From Planctomycetota bacterium (GTDB lineage: Bacteria; Planctomycetota; B15-G4), in contig JACKHP010000009.1 of assembly GCA_020638905.1 (NCBI GenBank), positions 62,001 to 126,000 of the forward strand: a stretch of 64,000 nucleotides of DNA. The letters are read 5' to 3'. The first letter of the stretch is position 1, and the number at the start of each line of letters is the position of its first letter. The translations under genes were made by a program, and so were the position numbers. Of this stretch, positions 50,792 to 60,040 are shown in pieces. The notes under the pieces are model-generated. The model saw only the letters and a list, made by a program, of their open reading frames with translations. It had not been told where the DNA came from and did not search any database.

Positions 50792-51703
50792 CTACAGCCG
50801 CGGGACGTGCCGTTTCAGCGTCTCGCCGAGGAGCGCGAACTCCTCGCCGCGCGGCGAGCTCCTGCGCCACGCGAGGCCGATCGTGCGTCCCGGCGCCGGC
50901 GCGCGGAACGGGACCACGGCCAGGCCGAGTCCCGCGCGCACCTCGACCTCGATGGCGAGCGACGGCAGGAGCGTGATGCCGAGTCCGGCGGCCACCATCT
51001 GCACCAGCGTCGAGAGGCTCGTGGCGCGCACGTCGGCCTCCTCGGCGCGTCCGGCCTGGGCGCACACGGCGCGTGTCTGCTCGCCCAGGCAGTGACCCTC
51101 CTCGAGCAGCAGCACCACGTCGTCGAGGAGATCGTCGGGCACCACGTCGTCGCGCGCGACGAGCGGATGATCGTGCCGCGCCGCGAGCACGAACGGATCG
51201 TGCACGAGGGCGTACGTCTCGACGTCCCCGAGGTCGGCCTCGAGCGCGAGCAGCAGCACGTCGAGCTCGCCGGCGCGCAGCGTCTCGCACAGGCGCGCCG
51301 TCTGCTCCTCGCGCAGCAGCACGCGCAGTTCGGGATGCGCCTGCCGCAGCGGCGGCAGCACGTGCGGCAGCAGGTACGGCGCCACGGTGGGGATCACGCC
51401 CACGCGCAACGTGCCGGTCAGCGGACGGCTGTGCGTGTGCGCCGCGGCCAGCAGCTCGTCGACGTCACGCAGGATCGAGCGCGCGCGCTCGACGAGGTCG
51501 TGGCCGGCGGCGGTCACGCGCACGTGCCGCTTGTCGCGCTCGAGCAACGTCACCCCGAGTCCCGCCTCGAGCTGCTGGATCTGCGCCGAGAGCGCCGGCT
51601 GCGTCACGTGGCAGGCCTCGGCCGCCTCGCGGAAGTTCAGCGTGCGCGCCACGGCCACGAGGTACTCGAGCTGCCGCAGCGTGGGCTGGACGAGCGTCGT
51701 CAT
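50792..51703 (-). CDS. oxyR: Hydrogen peroxide-sensing LysR-type regulator OxyR
   Basis: A 303-residue LysR-family regulator. The N-terminal winged HTH (LRQLEYLVAVARTLNFREAA) precedes the effector domain. Two cysteines at C205 and C214, in GHCLGEQTRAVC, reproduce the spacing of the redox pair in E. coli OxyR (Cys199/Cys208), so disulfide-based peroxide sensing is expected. The start ATG 51703 gives the normal length; an in-frame upstream ATG adds 21 residues without family support. It heads a minus-strand series with DoxX, ahpC and ahpD and probably acts at the tandem site before ahpC. Confidence 0.93.
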   Translation of the reverse strand: MTTLVQPTLRQLEYLVAVARTLNFREAAEACHVTQPALSAQIQQLEAGLGVTLLERDKRHVRVTAAGHDLVERARSILRDVDELLAAAHTHSRPLTGTLRVGVIPTVAPYLLPHVLPPLRQAHPELRVLLREEQTARLCETLRAGELDVLLLALEADLGDVETYALVHDPFVLAARHDHPLVARDDVVPDDLLDDVVLLLEEGHCLGEQTRAVCAQAGRAEEADVRATSLSTLVQMVAAGLGITLLPSLAIEVEVRAGLGLAVVPFRAPAPGRTIGLAWRRSSPRGEEFALLGETLKRHVPRL

Positions 51704-51822
51704 GCGGGGACTCCACGGGACCAGGGACGTCGCTCGCGACGCGACGCCGGCCCGCGATGATCGCACGTCGACGCCAAGGAGCGCAGCGCCGACGTGCGCG
51801 CCGCGCGACCCGCCGTCGGGAA

Positions 51823-51843
51823 GGCATCCGATCGACGGATGCC
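51823..51843 (-). terminator. Hairpin after the first ECF-fusion gene
   Basis: GGCATCCG (51823-51830) pairs perfectly with CGGATGCC (51836-51843) around the loop ATCGA. It is 25 bases past the stop of the minus-strand fusion gene (51869). Confidence 0.55.
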
Positions 51844-51868
51844 GACGCGCAGGCTACGGGCCGTCCGC

Positions 51869-54800
51869 TCAGCGCACCTCCCACGGCGAACGCCTCGTCC
51901 GAGCGCCCGTCCGGCCCGCGTCCCGCACCGGATCGCGCAGGTGGAGCACGACGAAGCGCTCCTCGTCGGGAGCCAGCTCGAGCTCGCTCTGCGCGCTCGG
52001 CAGCCGGTCGTCGGCGCGCACCGTGATCCGGCCCGCCGCGATGCCCGCGAACTGCACGATCCCCAACACGTCGGTCGAGCCCGACGCCACCGAGAGCGGG
52101 TGCGGCGCGGAAGCCCCGCGCGCCGCGGCGGCGTGCTCGTCCTCGGAGGTCGGCCCCGCATCGTCCCCATCGGGACGCGCGGTCGTGACCCACACGCGCG
52201 CGCCCACCGCGGGCGTGCCGTCGGGACGGAACACGCGCACCTTGATGCGGCCCGAGTACGGCACGTCGACGCGCACCGGGCCGGGCGCCGGCACCGGGGT
52301 GTGCTGCTCGACACGCGGCCCGTCCGGCAGCGTCGTCCACAGCGTCGCCTCGCCCGCGGGCAGCGCGGCGAAGCGCGCGATGCCCGTCGGGCCCACGTCG
52401 AGCGCGCCGTCGAACGACGCGTGGCGGCCGTCGGGCGCGAGCCCGTCGTTCAGGATCAGGTCGATGCGGCTGCCCGGCGGTGCGTCGACCTCGAGCGTCT
52501 CGCGTCCGAGCGCGAAGACGCCGTCCCAGCGCTCGACGCCGCGCAGATCGTCGGTGAGCGGCGTCGCCCAGCGGCAGCGCCCCTTGCGCACGGTGAAGTG
52601 GGGCGCGCCGAGGACGACCATGGCGGGGGAGGGCAGCACGATCAGGAAGCGTCCGTCGGCGTCGAGGCGCGCGGCATGCCCCAGGAGCTGCGCGTTCGCG
52701 CCGGCGAGCTCGACACCGGGCAGCTCGATGCGTCCCGTGTAGAGCGCGCCGCGCGTGAGCTCGGGGCGCAGGTCGACGAACACGGTGCGTCCGGCCACGA
52801 CGTCGACCTCCGTGAGCGGCTCGGGACGTCGCTCGAAGCCGACGTACTGCACGAGCTCGTAGTGCCCGGGGCGCAGGCGCGGCCACGTGGTGACGGGCGC
52901 TCGCACCGACGCCACGACCGCGGGATGTCCGGCGCCGGGCGCGCGCGCGCCGATGGATCCGAGGTAGTCGTCGGGCAGGCCGAGCTGGAGCACGCCGTCG
53001 GGTTCCAGGACGTGCTCGAGCTCGAGGCGCTCGGCGTCGCGCAGCACGAGGTCGTCGCGGCGGTCGAAGCACAGTCCGTCGGCCTCGACCTCGACGCGGT
53101 ACGCGGCCGGCGAGAGTCCGGCGACGAGGTAGCGTCCGTCGGCGTCGGTGAGCGCGCGCCGCCACAGGTCGGGATGCCCGAGATCACGCAGCGGCGACGT
53201 GGACGCACGCCACACGGCGGTGCCCTCGATGCGCTGTCCCTCCTCGAGGTTCACGTTGTCGGGCACCGGCAGGACGAGCACGCGCGCACCCTCGATCGGA
53301 GCGCCGGCCGCGTCGAGCACCCGTCCCGCGATCGACGCGCCCGCGACCACCGGCAGCTCGAGCGTCGTCGTGCGTCCCGCGGCGATCTCGCACGTCACGG
53401 GCCCGGGCGCGGACGTCGCCTGCGTGCCCCACAAGTACGGCGGACGCTCGAGACGCAGCCCGCGCTCGTCGTCGAGCTCGAGGCTGTACGTTCCCGCGGG
53501 CAGGCCGTCGAGTGCGAAGGTCAGGCCGTCGACGGTCGCGTCGAGCGCGAAGCCCGCCGCGCTCCCGTACGGCGCGTGCGAGCTGCGTGCGTGGACGCGC
53601 AGCCGGAACGTCCCCTCGCCGAGGGCCCCACTCGGGACGAACCGGCCCGCGAGGTTGCCCGGGCGGTCGACGACCACGCGGCTGCCCGTGGGCGCTCCGA
53701 AGCCGTCGTGCGCGGGTTTCGCCTGCCCCACGCGTCCGTCGTCGGTGTGCGCCACGACGAGCAGGCTGCCACCCGTGCGCAGCGAGAACGGCGTGCGCGT
53801 CACGCCCTGCGCGTTCGTGCGCGCCGACCAGGGCGGCGCGTCGTCGAGCCCCGGCGCGCCGTCGCCGCCGTCCCAGCCGAAGACGAGCACGAGTGCGTCG
53901 GCCACCGGCGCGTCGGACGGATCGACCACGCGTACCGTGAACTGCGGGAGTGCGGCCGGCTCGGCGAGTTCGACGACGACGGGCTCGGTCGCGCCGGCGA
54001 GCGTGCGCGTGCTGCCGCTCAACGCGCCGGCCGCGGCGGTGAACGTCCAGGCGCCGTCGGGCAGCGCGGCGAACGCGAAGCGTCCCGCTTCGTCGCTGGA
54101 CGTGCCGGGCGGGGCTGCGCGATCGTCGTCGAGTTCGTAGCGCCGCGGCAGCGGCCCAACGTCGGGTCGCGCCTCGACGCGCGCGCCGGGCACGGGACGT
54201 CCGTCGGGGTCGAGCACGAGTCCGTGCAGCGTGGACGAGGCGCGCTGCGCCGGGTAGACGATGCGTCCGTCGGTGCTCGGCGGGGGGGCGGCGGGCTGCG
54301 CCTCGGGGAGTGCGAGCGGCGTGACGTCGGACGCGCGCGGGGCGCCGGGCGCCGGCAGCGCGTGCGTCGGCTCGGCGCGCGCGAGCGACGCGTCGAGCGT
54401 CGGCGCACCGTCGGACGTCCACGGGTCGAGCACGAGCAGCACCGCCACGAGCGTCGCGGCCACGCCGATCAGCGGCGCGAGCAACGCCGCCCGCGCCGCC
54501 ACCGCCACGGGACGCAGGCCGACTGCCGGCGCGAGCGCGGCGACCCAGCGCTCGCGTCCGCCGGTGCGGGTGTCGAGCCGTTCGCGCACGCGCTCGAGTC
54601 CGCGCATCGAACGTGTGCGCACGGTCGCGTCGGGGATGCCCAGCCGGCGCGCGATCTGGCGCGGCGCGAGTCCGTCCCAGAAGCGCAGCAGCAGCACCTC
54701 GCGCTGGGGCTCGGGCAGCGCGAGCACGGCCTCGACGACGTGCCGACGCAGTTCCTCGCGGCGAGCCACGATCTCGGGCGACGTCGCGTCGGACGACTCG

Positions 54801-55060
54801 CCGCGCGCCACGGCGCGTTCGCGCGCGTCACGGCGCCGCTCGCCGCGCCGGCGATTGCTCGCGAGGCGGCGCACGACGCGCGCCATCCAGCGCGCGCGGG
54901 CGGACGGGTCGTCGGGCGGATCGGCGCGTCGCGCGGCGAGCCAGGCGTCCTGGGTCACGTCGTCGGCGGCGTGCTCGTCGCCGAGCAGCGCGACGGCCAG
55001 CCGGCGCAGGCGCGGCAGGTCGGAGAGCAGCGATTCGGGATCGGTCGCGTGGATGTCCAT
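51869..55060 (-). CDS. ECF sigma factor fused through a membrane helix to carboxypeptidase-regulatory-like domains (copy 1)
   Basis: A 1063-residue chimera. Residues 1-165 are a complete ECF sigma factor: region 2 (LAVALLGDEHAADDVTQDAWLAARR) and region 4 (LALPEPQREVLLLRFWDGLAPRQIARRLGIPDATVRTRSMRGLERVRERL). One transmembrane helix spans about 190-211 (LLAPLIGVAATLVAVLLVL). The remaining 850 residues should lie outside the cytoplasm and contain repeated CarboxypepD_reg-type beta domains (LHGLVLDPDGRPVPGARVEA; IAGRVLDAAGAPIEGARVLV; DADGRYLVAGLSPAAYRVEV). Thus the sigma domain is tethered to the membrane and must be freed, presumably by proteolysis, or act in place. A second copy is at 56185-59265. 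No anti-sigma gene is adjacent. Confidence 0.85.
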   Translation of the reverse strand: MDIHATDPESLLSDLPRLRRLAVALLGDEHAADDVTQDAWLAARRADPPDDPSARARWMARVVRRLASNRRRGERRRDARERAVARGESSDATSPEIVARREELRRHVVEAVLALPEPQREVLLLRFWDGLAPRQIARRLGIPDATVRTRSMRGLERVRERLDTRTGGRERWVAALAPAVGLRPVAVAARAALLAPLIGVAATLVAVLLVLDPWTSDGAPTLDASLARAEPTHALPAPGAPRASDVTPLALPEAQPAAPPPSTDGRIVYPAQRASSTLHGLVLDPDGRPVPGARVEARPDVGPLPRRYELDDDRAAPPGTSSDEAGRFAFAALPDGAWTFTAAAGALSGSTRTLAGATEPVVVELAEPAALPQFTVRVVDPSDAPVADALVLVFGWDGGDGAPGLDDAPPWSARTNAQGVTRTPFSLRTGGSLLVVAHTDDGRVGQAKPAHDGFGAPTGSRVVVDRPGNLAGRFVPSGALGEGTFRLRVHARSSHAPYGSAAGFALDATVDGLTFALDGLPAGTYSLELDDERGLRLERPPYLWGTQATSAPGPVTCEIAAGRTTTLELPVVAGASIAGRVLDAAGAPIEGARVLVLPVPDNVNLEEGQRIEGTAVWRASTSPLRDLGHPDLWRRALTDADGRYLVAGLSPAAYRVEVEADGLCFDRRDDLVLRDAERLELEHVLEPDGVLQLGLPDDYLGSIGARAPGAGHPAVVASVRAPVTTWPRLRPGHYELVQYVGFERRPEPLTEVDVVAGRTVFVDLRPELTRGALYTGRIELPGVELAGANAQLLGHAARLDADGRFLIVLPSPAMVVLGAPHFTVRKGRCRWATPLTDDLRGVERWDGVFALGRETLEVDAPPGSRIDLILNDGLAPDGRHASFDGALDVGPTGIARFAALPAGEATLWTTLPDGPRVEQHTPVPAPGPVRVDVPYSGRIKVRVFRPDGTPAVGARVWVTTARPDGDDAGPTSEDEHAAAARGASAPHPLSVASGSTDVLGIVQFAGIAAGRITVRADDRLPSAQSELELAPDEERFVVLHLRDPVRDAGRTGARTRRSPWEVR

Positions 55061-55153
55061 GCCTGCCCATCACCGCGGAGGCGTCCGGCGTTCCCCGATC
55101 ATCGCAGAAAGCTGGGCAACGACCCGCCCGGCGTGGGAGACTGCGCGGTCCCG

Positions 55154-56125
55154 ATGGACGCCGAGACCCACGACCTGCCGCACGACGACGGACAGCCGCC
55201 GGCGCTCTCGTTGCCGGCCTTCGCGCTCGTGCTGGGCGTCGTGCTGGCGGTCTTCTTCCTGCTCAACCCGCTCTGGGAGCGGCCCGACATCGAGGCCGTC
55301 GACAGCAACATCTGGATGAGCTACGCGCCCATCCCGCTGCTCGTCGCGCTGGCGCTGGCCGTCGAGCACAAGCTGCGGCGCGCGTCGTGGTTCCTCGAGA
55401 CGCTGAAGGTCACGCTGGCCAAGTTCGGCGTCACGTACCTCGTGGCGAACCTGGTCTGGTTCGTGGACGGCCCGCCGCCGGCGAAGCCCGAGACGCTCGA
55501 CCTCGCGCCGGTCGGCGCGTTCGCGAGCGAGGCGCCCGACGGGACGACCGCGCCGCGCGCCACGGCGATCGACCCCGCGCAGACCGGACGCGTCGCCGGC
55601 GAGGTGCGCGACGCCCACGGCGAACCCGTGCCCGACGCCCTCGTGTGGATCTCGTCAGGTCTGAAGCGCTTCGTGTTCGACGCGCCCGACGGGCCGGCGC
55701 TGCTGCACCACGACGGCGACGGCTACGCGCCGCGGCTCGTGGTCGTCCGGACGCGGCAGGACTTCGTGCTGCGCTCGGCGCCCGACGCGCTGCACACCGC
55801 CGAGCTCGTCGACGGCGCGGGACGCCTCGTGGGCAACGTCCCGGCGCTGGCGGGCGGCGAGCACCACATGACGTTCGCGCGCGAGCTGGGCCTGGTGAGC
55901 GTGCGCTGCCGCGTGGGACCGCATGCCGAGGATCCCGTGCACCTGCTCGTGATCGCGCACCCGTTCGCCACGCGCAGCGACGCGCGCGGCGCGTTCGCGT
56001 TCGACGGCGTCCCCGCGGGCGAGCTCGAGCTGAGCGCGTGGACGGAGACGCGCGGCGCGCTCGCGCGTCCCGTCGCGCTCGCGCCGCGCGGCGACGCCCG
56101 CGTCGAGCTCGCGTTCGACGACTGA
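55154..56125 (+). CDS. Membrane protein with carboxypeptidase-regulatory and cupredoxin-like domain
   Basis: A 323-residue protein with three hydrophobic segments near the N-terminus (ALVLGVVLAVFFLLNPLW; APIPLLVALALAVEH; FGVTYLVANLVWFV). An exported domain follows that begins GRVAGEVRDAHGEPVPDALVWIS. Its C-terminal half resembles the planctomycete-type cupredoxin-like proteins annotated after methylamine utilisation: H214 (ALHTAEL), C252 (SVRCRVG) and H257, then GAFAFDGVPAGELELSAW. The Cys-His spacing is four residues instead of the usual two, so copper binding is uncertain. It is divergent from the first ECF-fusion gene with only 93 bases between starts, and convergent with the second, so all three may form one system. 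Confidence 0.6.
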   Translation: MDAETHDLPHDDGQPPALSLPAFALVLGVVLAVFFLLNPLWERPDIEAVDSNIWMSYAPIPLLVALALAVEHKLRRASWFLETLKVTLAKFGVTYLVANLVWFVDGPPPAKPETLDLAPVGAFASEAPDGTTAPRATAIDPAQTGRVAGEVRDAHGEPVPDALVWISSGLKRFVFDAPDGPALLHHDGDGYAPRLVVVRTRQDFVLRSAPDALHTAELVDGAGRLVGNVPALAGGEHHMTFARELGLVSVRCRVGPHAEDPVHLLVIAHPFATRSDARGAFAFDGVPAGELELSAWTETRGALARPVALAPRGDARVELAFDD

Positions 56126-56184
56126 CGCGCGTCCGGCGTGCGTGACGCGTGCCGCGCGCGACGAGCTTCCGGCCCGCGCCGCCC

Positions 56185-59100
56185 TCAGGGCTTCTCGGGA
56201 CGCAGCACGACGCGCTGCTCGACGCCGCGCCTCAGGTCGAGCGTGGTCTTCGCCCGCGCCCGGGCCGCGCGGGCCTCGATCGTGACGCGTCCCGCGGCGA
56301 CGCGCGTGAGGCGCGCGATGCCGTAGACGTTCGTGAGCGCGGTGCGCGTCCCGAGGTCGTCGCCGGACGGATCGCGCTCGCCCGGACCGAGCGCATGCGT
56401 CGTGACGCTCACCTCCGCGCCCAGCACGGGCTGGTCGTCGGCGTCGACCACGCGTACGACGAGGCGTCCCGACGGCAGTCGCGCCACGCGCACGGGACGC
56501 CCGGCGGGCACGCTCACGACGCGTCGCACCACGTGCCCGTCGGGGAACGTCGTGACGAGTTCGCCGTGTCCCGCGGGCAGTCCGGCGAAGTCCACCCGTC
56601 CCGTGGCGTCGGCGCTGAGCGTGCCGTCGAAGTCGACCGCGCGGCCTTCGGACGTGACGCCGTCGTCGATGTGCAGGCGCACGTCGGCTCCGGCGTCGGT
56701 CTCGACGTCGAGCGTGTCGTCGCCGAGCAGGAACAGGCCGTCCCAGCGCGAGAGGCCGCGCAGGTCGTCGCCGACCTCGGTGCTCCACGTGCGGCGGCCC
56801 AGGCGCACGGACAGGCGCGGCGTGAAGCGCAGCTCCTCGATCGGTGCCGAGAGTGCGATGCGGAAGCGTCCCGCGGCGTCGAGGCGGGCCTCGCCGAGCA
56901 GACCGACACGAGCGTGCTCGAGTGCGACGCCCGGCAGCTCGACCTGCCCGCTCAGCAGGACGTCGCCCTCGAGCGCGTCGCGCAGGTCGAGGGACGTGGT
57001 CGCGCCGCGTGCGACCTCGATCTGCGCGAGCACGAGCGGGGTGGCCGCGCTGCTCAGGTGGCGCGTGACCTCGTAGCGTCCGGGACGCAGGCCGGGCAAC
57101 GTGACCACGGGACCGCGCGCGAAGGCCGCCACGCAGGGACGCACGTCTCCCTCGCGCGTGAGCGTGATGCGCGTCGAGAGGTCGGCCGGCAGCACGAGCT
57201 GCAGCACGCCGTCGGGCTCCAGCGCGTGGACGAGCTCGACGCGCTCGCCGTCCACGAGCACGACGCCGTCGCGGCGCTCGAACGAGAGTCCGTCGGCCTC
57301 GACCTCGACCCGATGTCGCAGCGGCGGCAGGCCGGCCAGCACGTAGCGTCCGTCGGCGTCGGTGGTCGTGCGCCGCCAGATCGCCGGGTGCAGTTCGCCG
57401 GGGACGGGCTCGTCGACGAGCGACCAGAGCGGCGTCCCCAGCAGGCTGCGCCCTTCGCCGAGCAGCTCGTCGTCGGGCACGGGCAGCGCGAGCACGCGTG
57501 CACCTCCGACGGGACGTCCGTCGGCGTCGCGCACGACGCCGGCGAGCGTCGCGCCCAGGCGCAGCGGCAGGTCGACCTGCGTGATCGCGCCGGCGCGCAC
57601 GCCGATCCGCAGCGGCTCCACCGTGCCCGGGACGTCCTTGCGGCCTCGGCGGTACGCGGGCAGGTCGAGGCGCGTGCCCTGCGGGTCGAGGTATTCGAGG
57701 CTGTACGTCCCGGCCGGCAGGTCGCTGCACGTGAACTGCAGACCGTCGAGGTGCGCGACGTAGCGACGTCCGACCGCGGGCTCGTAGGGTGCGTGGGACG
57801 TGAGCGCGAGCAGGGTCAGCGTGACGTCGCCGGGCACGACGCCGTCGGGCGGCACGAGCCGTCCGGCGACGCGGCCGGGAGCGGCGACCACGACGCGCGC
57901 GCCCACCTGCGCGGTGCGCGTCGAGCCGGGCAGCGCGACGTCCATGCCCAGGCGTCCGTCGTCGGTGCGCGCTGTGACGAGCAGACGACCGCCGGTGCGC
58001 AGCGGCGTGAGGACCACGCCGTGCGCGTTCGTGCGCGCCACGAAGGGCGGCGTGTCGGCGAGTCCCGGACGGCACTCGCCGCCGTCGCAGCCGACGATCT
58101 CGACCTCGGCGTCGGGCTCCGGTCGCCCGGACGCGTCGACCACGCGCACCGCGAACGGCGGCGCGTCGTCCGCCAGGGACAGCTCGACGACCACGGGCCC
58201 GGCGTCGTCGTCGGCCAGCGCGCGCAGGTGCCCGCTCGCGGAGCCGAGCGAGGCGAGCACGTCCCACGCACCGTCGGGCAGCGCCTCGAACGCGACGCGG
58301 CCGGCCGCGTCGGTGGACGTCGCGGCGAGCGCGGAGCGGTCGTCGTGCAGCGCGAGAGTCCGCGGTCGCGGGCCGAGCGCGGGTCGCAGCTCGACGCGGG
58401 CGCCGGGCGCGGGACGTCCGTCGGGGTCGAGCACCACGACGTCGAGCGTGTGCAGAGCGCGCCGGGCCGGGTACACGGGACCGGCGCGGTCGGGTGGCGC
58501 GGGCCGGGCCAGCGCCTCGGGCGGGACGAGCGCGTCGGGCGCGTTCGGCGTCCGCGGCGCGAGTCCGCCGGACGCGGGCTGCGGCGCGACCGCGAGCTCG
58601 TCGAGCGTCGGCCGCGGCGCATCGTGCGTCCACGGCGAGAGCAGGACGAGCACGACGCCGAGCCCGCCGAGAGCGCCGAGTGCGGGCAGCGCGACGAGCG
58701 GACGCGTCCACCAGGCGCGCTTCAGCATGACGCCCGGCAGCAGCAACGCCGCCCAGCTCTCGCGTCCCTGCGAGGTGTCGAGGCGCTCGCGCACCCGATC
58801 GAGGCCGCGCTTGCAGCGCGAGCGCACCGTGGCCGCCGGAAGGTCGAGGTGCCGTGCGATGGTCTCGGACGACATGCCGTCCCAGAAGCGCATGAGCAGC
58901 ACGTCGCGCTGCGCGTCGGGCAGCCCGAGCACGGCTTCGACCACGAGCCGGCGCACCTCTTCGCGCCGCACGATGTCCGCGGGCGTGGTGACGGGGACGG
59001 CGCGTCCCGCGACCTCGACCTCGCGCGCCTCGCGCCGTCGCTCGGAGCGCAGGCGGTTGCTGGCCAGGTTGCGCACGATGGCGGCCAGCCAGCCCACGCG

Positions 59101-59265
59101 CGCGGCCGGCGTGCGCGGCGGCGCGGCGCGGCGTGACGCGATCCAGGCGTCGTGGGCCAGGTCGTCGGCGGCGTGCACGTCGTGCAGCAACGCCCGGGCC
59201 AGCCGACGCAGCACCGGCAGGTCGGAGAGCAACGCCTCGGGATCGTTCTGGGCGTGGGCATCCAT
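56185..59265 (-). CDS. ECF sigma factor fused through a membrane helix to carboxypeptidase-regulatory-like domains (copy 2)
   Basis: A 1026-residue paralogue of the protein at 51869-55060, collinear from end to end. Sigma region 2 (LARALLHDVHAADDLAHDAWIASRR) and region 4 (LGLPDAQRDVLLMRFWDGMSSETIARHLDLPAATVRSRCKRGLDRVRERL) are followed by a membrane helix at about 187-209 (LPALGALGGLGVVLVLL). Tandem beta domains follow (LDVVVLDPDGRPAPGARVEL; LAGVVRDADGRPVGGARVLA; DADGRYVLAGLPPLRHRVEV). The linker after the helix is proline-rich and variable between copies. The duplication has diverged most in the outer domains, which suggests different signals or ligands. Mode of activation unknown. Confidence 0.85.
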   Translation of the reverse strand: MDAHAQNDPEALLSDLPVLRRLARALLHDVHAADDLAHDAWIASRRAAPPRTPAARVGWLAAIVRNLASNRLRSERRREAREVEVAGRAVPVTTPADIVRREEVRRLVVEAVLGLPDAQRDVLLMRFWDGMSSETIARHLDLPAATVRSRCKRGLDRVRERLDTSQGRESWAALLLPGVMLKRAWWTRPLVALPALGALGGLGVVLVLLSPWTHDAPRPTLDELAVAPQPASGGLAPRTPNAPDALVPPEALARPAPPDRAGPVYPARRALHTLDVVVLDPDGRPAPGARVELRPALGPRPRTLALHDDRSALAATSTDAAGRVAFEALPDGAWDVLASLGSASGHLRALADDDAGPVVVELSLADDAPPFAVRVVDASGRPEPDAEVEIVGCDGGECRPGLADTPPFVARTNAHGVVLTPLRTGGRLLVTARTDDGRLGMDVALPGSTRTAQVGARVVVAAPGRVAGRLVPPDGVVPGDVTLTLLALTSHAPYEPAVGRRYVAHLDGLQFTCSDLPAGTYSLEYLDPQGTRLDLPAYRRGRKDVPGTVEPLRIGVRAGAITQVDLPLRLGATLAGVVRDADGRPVGGARVLALPVPDDELLGEGRSLLGTPLWSLVDEPVPGELHPAIWRRTTTDADGRYVLAGLPPLRHRVEVEADGLSFERRDGVVLVDGERVELVHALEPDGVLQLVLPADLSTRITLTREGDVRPCVAAFARGPVVTLPGLRPGRYEVTRHLSSAATPLVLAQIEVARGATTSLDLRDALEGDVLLSGQVELPGVALEHARVGLLGEARLDAAGRFRIALSAPIEELRFTPRLSVRLGRRTWSTEVGDDLRGLSRWDGLFLLGDDTLDVETDAGADVRLHIDDGVTSEGRAVDFDGTLSADATGRVDFAGLPAGHGELVTTFPDGHVVRRVVSVPAGRPVRVARLPSGRLVVRVVDADDQPVLGAEVSVTTHALGPGERDPSGDDLGTRTALTNVYGIARLTRVAAGRVTIEARAARARAKTTLDLRRGVEQRVVLRPEKP

Positions 59266-59433
59266 GGCGGAGGAGACACCGCCGGTCGCGGTGTCGTGCC
59301 GTCATGGTCGCAGGAAATCGGCGCCGCGGGGGGACGGGCGCAGGCGCGTCCCCTCGCGGCGTCGGGCGCCGAGCGCGACCCAGGGGCGGCGCGTCGCCGA
59401 GCCGGAGTCCGCGCAGTGCCGCGCGGACCGCCG

Positions 59434-59943
59434 TCAGGCGAAGGGGTTCTCGTCGGCGGTGGGGCCGTAGATCGACGGGAGCGGCACGTCCAGCATGCGC
59501 AGGTAGACGGTGAGCTGGCCGCGGTGGTGGTAGAGGTGGTTGAAGAGCATGGAGCGCACCGCGGCGCCGCGCGGCAGGGTCATGAGCGGCTTGCCGTCGG
59601 AGAGCACGGTCCAGGTGGCGGCCAGGTCGTCGGCGCTCCAGCGCTCGAGCTGCTGACGGGCCGCGGCCACGCTGGCGTCGAAGGTCGCGAGCAACTCGTC
59701 GACCGAGGCCACCTCGTCGGACGGCGTGCGCCGGGCGAAGTCGAACGAGGGCTCGGCGAGCATGGCCGCCAGCAGGCCCGGGATCTGGGCCGTGTGGCCG
59801 GCCAGCCGGCGCAGGCTGAACGAGCGCTCGTGGGGCGTCCAGTCGAGGTGCTCGCCGGGGACGGCGGCCAGCAGGCGGCGGGTCGTGCCGGCCTCCTGGT
59901 CGAGCTCGGCGATCATGCGGACGGTGGCGGGCGAAGCGGTCAT
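59434..59943 (-). CDS. DinB-family protein
   Basis: A 169-residue four-helix protein of the DinB/YfiT superfamily. Three histidines in the right places should bind a divalent metal: H in LRRLAGHTAQI and the pair in LFNHLYHHRGQLTVYLRML. It also has the usual PGEHLDWTPHERSFSL early motif. Such proteins include thiol S-transferases (bacillithiol, mycothiol) and metal-dependent hydrolases. The start ATG 59943 faces the HxlR gene; 97 bases separate them and contain an operator-like repeat, so the HxlR regulator probably controls both. Confidence 0.9.
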   Translation of the reverse strand: MTASPATVRMIAELDQEAGTTRRLLAAVPGEHLDWTPHERSFSLRRLAGHTAQIPGLLAAMLAEPSFDFARRTPSDEVASVDELLATFDASVAAARQQLERWSADDLAATWTVLSDGKPLMTLPRGAAVRSMLFNHLYHHRGQLTVYLRMLDVPLPSIYGPTADENPFA

Positions 59944-59962
59944 GGATCGTCTCCTTGGTCAG

Positions 59963-59975
59963 TTCCAAAATGGAA
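59963..59975. promoter_or_regulatory. TTCCA-AAA-TGGAA operator between DinB and HxlR genes
   Basis: A 5-base inverted repeat with a 3-base spacer in the only AT-rich patch of the divergent region. For the plus strand it overlaps the place of the -35 (a TAGGAT -10-like hexamer is at 59987-59992). HxlR-family dimers bind short palindromes of this kind and usually regulate their own and the divergent gene. Confidence 0.5.
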
Positions 59976-60040
59976 GTGCCGCAGGCTAGGATGGTGGATT
60001 CAAAAAAGCAAGAGACATCCCTCCGAGTACCCTGGACGCC

